A stretch of 64,000 bases of DNA from positions 75,115,032 to 75,179,031 of the forward strand of contig JAOWCC010000936.1 of NCBI GenBank assembly GCA_030867875.1, given 5' to 3'. The position numbers and the translations under genes were made by a program. Shown one piece after another: positions 22,001 through 34,000 of the stretch. Origin of the DNA: Actinernus sp. WN-2022. Lineage: Eukaryota > Cnidaria > Anthozoa > Actiniaria > Actinernidae. How positions within the stretch are numbered: position 1 is the first letter of the stretch; each line of letters opens with the position of its first letter. Under the pieces are notes generated by a model. The model was not told where the DNA came from. It worked only from the letters and a program-made list of their open reading frames with translations, and searched no databases.

Positions 22001-25000
22001 AATATTTTATTATAATGGCATTAACCTCAGGGGTGGCAGGGTTTGGAAATGCCGGCTATGGTTCGTTTAAGTGCCAGCTATCATGGTGGTAAGTAACGTA
22101 TGATATAGTGGATTGTCACTTGACACAACAGCCTGGTATTCTGAGGTACTAACATTATCACTCATGCAGGGCTTTCAAAACAAGCTGGCAGTTGATTTGA
22201 GGTACATTGCCAATGAAACTTTTGCTTGACTTTTAGCCTTTTCTTCACAAATGCCTACTTTCCAATGTTGACCACCTAACTCAAAAATATTTTGAAAGCC
22301 CTGCTCATGATTGTAAACTGCATGGCAGCACATTGTGCCACAATAGCAGTCTATCACAAAAATAAACTTGTGAAGCACATTTGAATATATTCGTACATGT
22401 TGTAGTTCAAATGTGATCTCTAATTCAAACTTTTTTTGAACTAGGTTATTTTTTTGAACCAGTCCCCAAAAAAAAATTTAACTAGGAAAATTATAATTTT
22501 TTAAACTTTTTTTTCAAGATAGTAATTAAGCACTTAAATTTGACATCTTTTATTCAGTTTCTTCTTAGCATAAAGTAGGCTACGGAGGTATAAATATTCA
22601 CTGATGTAAAAAAAACTGAAATAAAGCTCTCAGAACATTATCCTGTGTTGTTTAGTGACTAGCTCTAAGCACCCTAAATTAGTGAGTAAAAATATTTTGC
22701 AGGAGGGGTGGGTGAATTTTTTTCTTTTTAATACACCCCTCCCCCCATAAAAAACTAAACCTCTTTTTTTATGAATCCCCAAAAATAAAAAATCCCTTTT
22801 TAGAATCTTGAAAATTGAAGAGGTGAGTGCAAAAACTGATCAAATGACGATTTGAGTTGCTCGATTTCGTTTTTACTTTTACGGTCGCATTTAGGTTTTT
22901 TCACGCAGAATGAAGTCAAATTTTATGAAGTTCTTGTATGTGAAAATGCTGATCACTGTAAAAAATATTTGAAAAATATATATTTCGGGCATGACAAGAA
23001 TTAGACCCAAGACCTGTTAGCTCCCCTTTGGACTTAACACGGGCTGAAAGGAATTATGGGTACACAGTAAAAAAAATTGACAGGGAAACTCTATACGGTT
23101 TCGTCTTAAGAATCTTTTACGAGTCCCCAGGCGAAGCACAAACCAGGCCCGACACAACTATCTTTGGAAAGCTCAGACCATGAAACTTACCGAAATGGCC
23201 TTCTTAGCTCCAAAATATTCACAGTTTGCTTCACCTGAAGACGCAACTCTATGTAAATCTCCAGCGATAACAAACCGCCTTTTAGTCAAACAGTTCTTTG
23301 TTCAACCATGAGTTAAGCCAGTGACTTAACGATGTCCAACAACACTTTACACAGAGTCACTTTCTAAATATTAGTCCACCATTCCAACAAGAACCTCCGA
23401 TCCAACGGTTTCAACCATCTCTCCAGCTTGGTAGCTAGCAAAAGTCGAATGGTTAGCAATTTCCCACCCAATATACAACGAATGAGTGCGGGTGGGACAA
23501 TTTTGTTTTTCTAAACCTCTCTCTCCCTCTTAAATCTCTCTCCCCCTCCCCCTTCCCCCACCTATTAGAATAGCAAAACAATAACTCTTTTCACTGTAGA
23601 AATGACTTGATGGCTTGCTTAATTTGTTTATTCTTTCATTTATTTGAGATTGCAAGTGATATCCTAATATTCTAGATTAGAAATTACGGGTTTTCTTAAT
23701 CAAAAAGCAAAGTTGGCTATCAGGAGTTTTCAAATCGTCATTTGATCAGTTTTTGCACGCAGCTCTTCAATTGTACTAGTTCAAAAAAATTGAACTGAGA
23801 TCATATTTGAACTACGATATATACATGTATAATTAAATTTCGCTATTTTCCAACCCCTTCCTTATTAAATAATGAAATCCCTGAATCTGGATGCCAGTTG
23901 AAGCATTATTCTCATGAGTGCTTGCCATTTCCTTTCCTCATACTAGTCTGATGTGTTTATCTGCATGGAACTCATGACCACATGTCTTGACAAACTCATC
24001 AAGAAGCTAAAGGGGCCGATTCCTGAACACATCTTGGGAAAAATGGCTGTGGCAGTAAGTGAAAGGATGTAATAATTTGTAATTTGCACAAGGATTTAAT
24101 AATTTGTAATGCACAAGGATTTAAGAATTTGTAATGCACAATAAATTACAGCTGGCCACCGATGTATTAGTCAAACTTTTCTGTGGTCATGTGAAAAACA
24201 ACAAATTAAACTATATATATAAAAGGTCTAGCTTCTACTAGCTTATACGGTACTGTCCAGAACTAACCTCCAGTGCATCTGGGTTTGATTTGCTTCCAAG
24301 CAAACCCAGAGTATGCTCAAGGGTTTGCTCAATGTTTGCTTGCGTTCGCTGAACAAAGAAAACCAGAGCGAACCTTCAAAGCGAATCCTCAAGCAAAACC
24401 TCGAGCGAACTCTTGAGCAAGCCCTCAAGGGTTTGCTCGAGCATACCCTCGAGCGAACTGTGAGTGAACCCAACCATTGAGTTTGACGTAGCCAAAGACA
24501 CGAATCACAAGAGTTAAAACTTGAGTTAAACAAGGACTAGTGGTCCAAGATATTTTCTAGGTTCTTTTTAACATATTTTTGCTCTAGCTTAAAATGTTAC
24601 TTTAGAAAAACGCATTACTTAACAAAAATGTCTGGAGTTCTGCTTGCAAACAATGAGTTATGCATCCAAGCACATGCTGTAAACATATTAAAATAAATGT
24701 CAAAACAAAGACTTAACTTTGCAAACTTTTGCCTCTCTTTCAATCTTATTTTTTGACACATTGAAGCACCTCTTAGACGATTAGAGAGGCTGCGGTTTTA
24801 TTATTAATATTATACAGTACATGTATAAACTAAAATAATCTACTGACCTTGTGAATACTTTGAATATGTTAGGTTTGGCCTCACTTTCATGCTGTGATTG
24901 CAACTTCTGTTATTCCCTCGAAGGCTGTTTTCGTTTTAATCTACATGTATTAACCTTGAACCTTTATCAATATTCGCTTCTCCAATGTCTCTAAATTTCT

Positions 25001-28000
25001 TTATCGTGTAGCAGTGAGCTTGAACTGTGCTCTCATCGGTGAAAATAGTGTCGGCAAAAAGTTCTTGAGCAGTATTATAAAGATTTGCAGGAACTGAAAT
25101 GGCTGTGTTTACTTCTCAGACTAATTAAAATTTTCTTCCGATCATCGCCGCATTGTTTGATTCAAGAAACAGAATTCCCTTGGAATTCTCTGGTGGTAAT
25201 TTGTTTTTAATTTTACAGAAGCTGGTTTCCCAAAATATATACTCTTTTATGATTTATATAAAGCCCACTTTGGCTTAATTATCGAATGGCCACTTTGGCC
25301 TATTTCTCGAACGGCCTGAATGAAGAGAATAATATCGGCAGTTTCTTTGGGTAATAATTTTGCTTTCTCATCTAAACATGCCCCACATCTCTTCCAAATT
25401 ATTCCTAATATTAGTTGCATTCGCTAGGTTTCGTGTTCACTAAAATAATTATATAATCGCTTTTCGCTCAGGGTTCACTGGTCGGTACTGTACATGTATG
25501 TGAGGAAATGTGGTTACCTTATGTTTTCTCTTGTATATTTGTCTTCTTTCTTCTTCTATCAATCTTTTAAGTTCATTACTCGGGCCTGGCAGGCCTTTTG
25601 GCTGCCCGAGTCAAGTTTCCACTCTGTTATTTCCGTATTTTTTTTGTTTCGGCTTGGCTCGACACTGCTTGGGACACATGCAGGTCCGTTCTACTGTTTG
25701 GTCTATCTAAGATGGGGAAAGAAAGGGGGTTAAAATTTGTTGAATTTGCTTTAAATCTCCACAAGAGAACAAGAAGAATATCAACTACTCTTCAAAGCAG
25801 CTTTTATAGACATTTATCCTGTGTTTCTTGTTTCCTTTCCATTTGCCAGACCATTTGCCTACAGCTGCTAGTAAACTAGCCTGATAATCGATCGATTGCT
25901 TGCAAGGCCAGGATTATGATTTTAATTATCCCAACTAAATAAAATTGTCAGAGGACTTACTATTCCCTTTTTAAAGGTGTTGGTACACACTATCCCAAAA
26001 AATAATCTGGTGGAAAAAAAAGAAATGGCTACAGCACGAGGTGTTCCCAGGCGATCACCCATCCAGTTAACAAACCTCACCCGATCAGGCTTAACTTGGG
26101 TGATTGGATAAGACTTGGCTTTACCGTCTGAGCTAAACTGCTGGAAGCCACAGGGAACCCATGGGCTTGCACACAGGGTCACAGGTAGTAACAAAATTAA
26201 TAGTGCATTGAAATTGCACCAGAAATTGAGCCAGAAGGGACGGTTTGACCCTTTGGAAGCAGACAAAGCGGATCAATTTGACCATTATCTTATTTTTTCA
26301 AGGGAAAAATGTATTTTTAAAGCAGGAATGGTAAAGCCTGGCTTGTTTCCTGATGAGGTGTGGCTTATACGTCATGAGGTGTGGCTTATACGTGAGGTGT
26401 GGCTTATACGTGAGGTGTGACTTATACGTCATGAGGTGTGGCTTATATGTGAGGAAATGCAGTAGATAAGTTCAGCACAGTTTAGATCACAGAGTGGGAA
26501 AGAAAAGGAGTGTGTCTAAACATCAAGCTTTGGCACTCTGCAGGTTGTTGTTCTCAGCTTCACTGTTATTCTAAGACTTTGTAAATAAGTTGTCATCTCC
26601 AAAAATAATGCTAAATTATAGGAAATATAAACCTAGTGGACCAGCTCTTTGTCAATTCTCAACATTTCCCTCACTTTGTCTCATGTAATAAACATACAGT
26701 ATGTTCTCTTTTTAATTATTAATTGCAGATTCTAAAAGCCTTGAACTATTTAAAGGAAGAACATGGAGTTATGCATAGGGGTTAGTATAATATTACTGTC
26801 TTTTATACTGAAAGTCATTTTAAACTTTGATGTATTATATATATATATCCTTTATTTCAGTTGATTATACATGTAGAATACCATATAATCCTGCTAATAA
26901 GCCCTGGGCTACAATAACTTTATAAGGGTTTTGAAGGGGCTTATACATTTTAAATGAGGGTTTATAGTCCTGGAGACTTAACCAGGATGACATCCATTAA
27001 GTGCCTAGTCGAAAGCCACTAGCATGCAGATATGCATCCTCTTTCGTCAATTTGGACCCCCATTAGTTAACTTTAACTTTCTTAAAGTGCTACTGAAGCG
27101 AAATTTCATCATTAAAATTAGATCTTACTTGAAAGTCCTTTCGAAATGAGGAAGAATAGCATTTTCTGTTTGTCAATATCTCATCTCGTTCCAGAGGTAA
27201 TAAGTTTTTTGAAATATGCAAATCTCTGGAATGAGATAAGATATTGACAAACAGAATGCTATTCTTCCTCATTTCGAAAGGACTTTCAAGTGATATCTTT
27301 ATTCTGATAATAAAATTTTGCTTCAGTAGCACTTTAAGTGTAACTAAATTTGAATAAAATACATGAAAACAAGAGAAATTTCCCTTAACCCTTTCGCTCC
27401 TGAACCGGCCGTAACTGGCCAATATGAAGCATGTACCTGGAGAAAATTATTGCATCAAACCTAGACATGCTGGAAATACGATGTTGCGATATTATTTCAA
27501 GGGATCAATGACTTCATCTACTTAAATCACTACGGTTTCTTCCATTGAGTAGTCTCGAGATATTTTACTTTAAAGTGATCCTGCCTTCCATCACCTATGG
27601 ACTGATTATCTGGGGCAGTTGCAACAGGACCCTCTTTCAAGATCTTGAGAGGATGCATGTTCGAGCTGCCAAGATCATCTACAGATGTGACTGGACCACT
27701 CCCAGTGCAGACGTCATCAACAAGGCACACTGGAATCTACTGTTCTGGAATTACAATTATAAGCTAGCAACGTTTGTTCACAAATCGCTCAACTCAGAGA
27801 AACTCCCAAATAAACTCTTCACACTAAGAAACAATATACGCTCTCTAAGAGGCGTTCATAGGCTAGTCATCCCACATCCACGTACAGATGCTATACACAA
27901 GTCAATCACATACAGAGCATCCGTACTGTGGAACTACCTAGACGATCTCCTTAAAGATAAAAAACTCTTGACCTTTAAAAAACTTGTCAAAAAGTATATT

Positions 28001-31000
28001 AACTCCATTATTATCACTGCAACCAAATGTTAGGATAATAATAATAATACTAAGTTTATTTATATAGCGCCATATCAACTAATTTTTCATGGCGCTTTAC
28101 ATTGAATATTATATAAAGAATTGAATAATTAAAACTAAAATGAAATAACCTATTTACAATATTTTTAAAAATAATCAACCTAAAAATTTTCCCTATGGAC
28201 AATGACGTAAGAAATTAAAATCAAATCAAATTAAAATATTGTACATCAATTATAGGCTAGTTTAAAAAGATGTGTCTTTAGTGACTTTTTAAAAATATCT
28301 ACATTTGGTGAGAGGCGGATTGATAACGGTAATGTATTCCAGACTTTTGGACCCACTACAGAAAAAGCTCTGTCACCATATGAGACTGTGCGTGACTTAG
28401 GAATGACTAATAATTTCTGTTCAGTAGAGCGCAGCGTACGAACATTAGGGCGATATTTGAGTAGTTCTGTAATATATTGTGGCGATAGGCCATTAAGGGC
28501 CTTATAAACTAATAGTAAAACCTTAAAAATTATGCGCTGTGAGACTGGCAGCCAGTGCAATCTAATTAGAACTGGGGTTATGTGATCATATTTACGTGTA
28601 AGTGTAACGATGCGAGCAGCTGTATTTAATACTGACTGCATTCTATCTAATTGATGCTTAGTGAGTCCATGAAGAAGTGAATTACAATAATCTAGTTTTG
28701 CAGTAACGAACGCATGTATAAGAGTTTCAGTTGATTTTTCATCAAGGTATTTCCTAATTTTCCCTATATTCCTAAGGTGATAGTGTCCAGATTTACATAT
28801 GCTACTGACATGATCTCCGTGGGACATGGACTCATCAAGTATAACGCCCAGGTTACGAACAGTAGACCGGTGTCTGATCGTATCATCACCCACTTCAACA
28901 GATGTAATACTTGGTCGTGGTTTAAACCGGGAGCTCAAAACAATAAGCTCAGTCTTGTCATCATTCAATCGTAGCCGGTTGTTAACCATCCAGTCATCAA
29001 TGTCCCTTACACATCTTTCCACCTTTAACCTTGCCGCGCATGCATCTATTTCTGAATCTGCATCAAATGTAATGTACAATTGAGTGTCGTCTGCATAGAG
29101 ATGGTAGAGTAGATTGTGAGACCTCAAGATATCCCCCACAGGCGCAGTATAGAGTAAATAGAGCAGTGGGCCCAATACCGACCCCTGGGGCACACCACAA
29201 GACAAACTACGTTCACTTGACTTACTTCCATCAACATTTACATAGAATGAACGGGAACTAAGGTATGATTCAAACCAGGCAAGCGCACAACCCGTAATGC
29301 CAAATCGACTCGACAGCCTTGATATGAGAATTGAATGGTCCACCGTATCAAAAGCCGCTGAGAGGTCCAACAACAGCAGGAGGACAGATTTCTTGTTGTC
29401 AATGGCTAACATTATATCGTTCTGGACCCTAACTAAGGCAGTCTCAGTTGAGTGGTAGAGCTTGTATGCAGACTGAAGCCATTCATCAAGATGGTTAGAT
29501 GACACGTGATGAATCAGCTGCACAGCAGCTGCCTTCTCGACTACCTTTGAAACCATCTTTAGATTAGATATCGGCCTGAAGTTTTGATACAGCTTCAAGT
29601 CAGCATCAGGCTTCTTAAGAGTTGGCAATAGTTCTGCTATCTTCATTGAATCCGGCATACACCCAGATATAAACGACAAGTTGACAATGTTTGTTATAGT
29701 AGGGAGAAGTAGGTCAATGCAGTGTTCCATTACAGAAGCAGGAAGGGGATCCAAATTACACGATTTCTTTGCCATCTTCACTACGAACACACGTATAGAA
29801 GCCTGATCAACATTAGAAAGTTGGGAGAGATTACATCTATAATCATCAGTAGGATCAACACTGATAAGTTCTCTTACCATTAATATGTTTTATTTATGTT
29901 TCATGCATGTTTAATTTATTCATGTTTACTCGTCCAAGTGTTTACTTATTTATTAGACCTCTGCCTATCCATTTACACAACTACTCACTTATTCATCTAA
30001 TTAAGTTATTAGTCAATTAGTTAGTCATTCAACTAGTTAGTCAGTTAGTATCTTTCCAATAATTATCTTATAATGCAATAGTCTTTCAATCAAAAACTTG
30101 TAATTTACATAATCAATGAGGTTAGTTAGATTTCTTTATCGTTCCTTTTGTTTTATCACGGCCACATCAGCTCTGAATGCTGCAGTATCGCCAATACCGT
30201 GTTTAAATAAATGCTATTATTATTATTATTATTAAAGCCACAGCTATAACTGGGATCGCTTGACTCTCCCACTTTGGAGAAAAACTCATTTGTTTTGGAG
30301 ATCGTTTTTCGTTTCACCGATTTTCACGAATTTTGAGGAGCTGAAAATCAGCCTCCAAAATTCTTCCCATTTGCCCTTGAAATCAAAAGCAAACACAAAA
30401 TCAGCACTCAGTCGTTACAGTACCTTCTTTAATCTTTCGAACCACCAGGTTTGTTTGCACAAAACACAGATAGCGACTGTGTAGCGTGCTATTCTTAATG
30501 CTGCACTTCTCTCCACCACGTTTTCCTGCTCCCACCTCCAATTGCATGCTGGGTAATCAAAAAATTCACAAGGGGACCCCCCCCCCCCCCTCTGGGACTC
30601 CTGGAGTTTTTTTTTGTAAGTCTTTTACCCCTACAACCAAGGGCGGTGATTTGGACTCAAGCCGTTGCTTTAAAGTGACAAAAACACATCCTAATAGACA
30701 ACCAACTGCAGGATTTCAAGGATTTCAGTGAAGAATTATTTCATGTGTCTCAAAGCAGAAACACAACAGAAAAATCCTGTGAAAGCCCTCACAAGGCCTA
30801 CTAAAAGCAAACCAAGTACTTTTAAGCCGTCATCAGACTTAATGATGTCCTCTAGCTCTCTTACAGTGGCTTATTTGTCCAAAATTAGAGCACATTTCAT
30901 TGGAAAACCTACAGAAGAAACCATACTCACCGCCGCCGAGTCCGTTGAGTTCTGCCGAATGGCATCATGGGGAAAGTTTGAGCCCTTGGTTTAAAAAGTC

Positions 31001-34000
31001 AGCAGTATTTAACTAGCCTGGGCTAGCCAAACTGGAACTGAGGGGGGAGGGTTGAGGTAGCACTCTGCATTTCACTCATTGAGCCCATACATGTCCGGGA
31101 GTGAAAGGGTTAAAGAAAATAGAAATTTAACTTGTTTCAGGTGAAATTTCACTTCCCCTGTTGAACTATTTTCAAAACTGAGCTGTAATGTATGCACATA
31201 GCACTTATAAGGAGCTTTACGTATATATACATAGCTTGTTTTATTAGACCAATCAATTTTTTTTATGAATCGAGGAAAAGTGAGTCTGAATATTATACCC
31301 CCAAAGCAAGGTAGAAATACCAACAAACTCTACTCACATTATTATGTATGCCACCCCTGCTACTCTTGATTAGTCAGTCAATGCTATTTTTTTGCAGATG
31401 TTAAACCATCAAATATGCTTCTGGATGCAACAGGATGTGTCAAGTTGTGTGATTTTAGTATAAGTGGTCGGCTAGTGGACTCCAAAGCCAAGACAAAAAG
31501 TGCTGGGTGTGCAGCATACATGGCAGTAAGTTAAGCCTGGTCCTTGTATGCCACAAGCATGTCGCTGACATTTATTGCAGGCATATCTGCAATGTCTGTT
31601 CTCGTAACTTTCTACCACGGGCAAGCCCAGGAGTTCTGCCAGCATGCCTACAAAATTGAACAGAACTCAAGTTTGCAGTGATGCTGGCAGTAGAAAACTG
31701 TTATGAGTACAACATTGCCAGTATAGCTGCAATAAATGCCGGCATATGTGCCTGCAGCATAAATTTGTAACCATACTATAAGAGCCAAGCTTTTAAATGA
31801 GTATTTGTTATTACTTATTCCAAATGATGTATGTCATGCTCTGATAAGTATGTTCTATTCTGTTAGCCTGAGAGGATTGACCCTCCTGACCCCATGAATC
31901 CTAACTATGATGTTAGAGCTGATGTGTGGAGTTTAGGGATATCACTGGTAAGTTGCCTTAATTTTAATACCATCATTATTCAATTTAGTGCCTATGGCAC
32001 TTAATATTTGTATCTAGGGATGACACTTACATGTATGTGAGATGGGGTGGTCTATCAAGCTAGCCCTAATTGTAATATTAATAAAATTTGAGTTAAAGGA
32101 AGTATATTTCAGCTCCTTGTCCAAGTTGTCAAACCACTCTACTTGCCCTGCAGGAAACATCACTAGCCCTGGGCTACCAGACAGGACATTTGTTGCACCA
32201 TGCTGTCACATTGAAATGGTTTCCCTATTGTTTGTGTTGTACATAGCTACATGTACATGTACATACTGGTTGAGTTTGTTTTGTAATTCAGCATGTTGGC
32301 TGAGTCTGTGTTATATAGTTTAGCATGTCGGCCAGTGTTGTGTTTTGATTGAGAGACGTGATGTGTGTCAACAATTTAATAAACTCTATATTTGAGCATT
32401 GGAAACACTACTTGTGAGGTACATCATGTTCTCAGGTTTTTACAGACAATTGCTGCAAATATCCTAAACATATTGAGGCAAAAATGATACAAATTTACCA
32501 CAATATGAAGACATGAAATACACTAGATCGAAGTAAACAAACCCTGAGATCTGTTCTTGCAGACAAAATCCAAGAGAGTGGCCAAATTGTAGGTTACCTA
32601 GCTGGTAGAAAGAAAGAAAGAAACCAAATTCATTTTCTTTTCTGGCATACATATGACCACAGGTAACCCAATGAAAGATTAGTTTTTACGTTCAACCGTA
32701 AAATTAACATTGATAAATACTACACCAATCTCAGTGGCTGTTGGCTTGTGTTGAATTAAGTGTTTTATGTAATATACATGTAGCATTTCAATTGTCATCT
32801 TAGGTCGAGCTTGCAACTGGAGAATTCCCTTACAGGAACTGTACAACTGAGTTTGAAGTTCTCTCTAGAGTAATTCATGAGGAGCCACCATCTCTTCCAT
32901 CTGAGAAAGGGTTCTCACTTCATTTCTCTTCCTTTGTCAATGAATGGTGAGTCTTAAAGGGGCTATGTCATGGTGTTGTACATGTATGGAGTCAATGTTC
33001 AATTGGTGGCTGTTAATTGGCTACAAACAGTTAAAGGGGCTATATCATGGTGTTGGCAGCACATGTATGGAGTCGATGTTCAATTCGGTGGCTGTTAATT
33101 GGCTACAAACGGTTAAAGCGCCTCCCTCGATGCTTGATTGAAATGATTATGCAATATTTTCCTTGAAGACTACCTGTATGTTTATACACAGTTTGTTAGT
33201 CAGCTTTGATTGTAACCATCCCACATGTGTGCAAGGTTTGTCAGTTCATATGAACATCGCTGCAAATAACTGTGTCCAGCCCGGAATGTGATATCAATAT
33301 AAACTAAGGCCATGATACAGCACCTTTAAATGGCACGTAAACCACTCTTATACCACTGATTCGAACGTAATGCAGAATCACTCAGAAAACAAATTATTAT
33401 CGAATTTGAATTATAAACGGTAAAATCTGTGATGTTTGGTGTAAGAATGCTCACTTCTGGTAAGATCTTGGAACTTGCTGTGACGTCACAAGTGGAACCC
33501 ATGGCCATGAAATAGTGTCTGGCCGGCATGACAGCTATTCTTCTTCATAGCGAAGACTTCGGGCAAAGGAATTAAAGTTTACATACAATGTACAGTGTCG
33601 TGCACTGAAGTGAAATGCTACATTTAGGAACTTCTAGTTCTGTATGGTCCACTTGTGATATATCGAAGATGGCATTTTTGACATATCGAAGATAGCATAT
33701 TTGGGGATCAATTTTTGTTATCTAATCCATGCTCATTTTGACACCAAATCTATGTTTTGGGGTTATGAAACACATGACCTTTATGAATATGTAAATAAAG
33801 AAGGACTAATTTAGTGGTTTACATGCCCTAAAAAATAAGTTTGTTTTAGTAGGCAGTTAAGAAACTTGCTATATGCTGAGGTGCACGTAACATTGACAGA
33901 CCTACATGTATTTCATCCTTTCATCGTTTTGGAAAGTCTAGACTGTTTGTGACAGCTTGTAAATGCCATAGAATAATTTGGCTACATGACTTTGTACAAC

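Noticed and set aside
24243..24533. 96-codon minus-strand ORF
   Set aside because: Open only because of the GAGCAAACCC/CTCGAGC repeat field.
26024..26110. Functional 5S rRNA gene
   Set aside because: Only the 3' half is recognisable. The 5' half is replaced by unrelated sequence, so it is a derived repeat.
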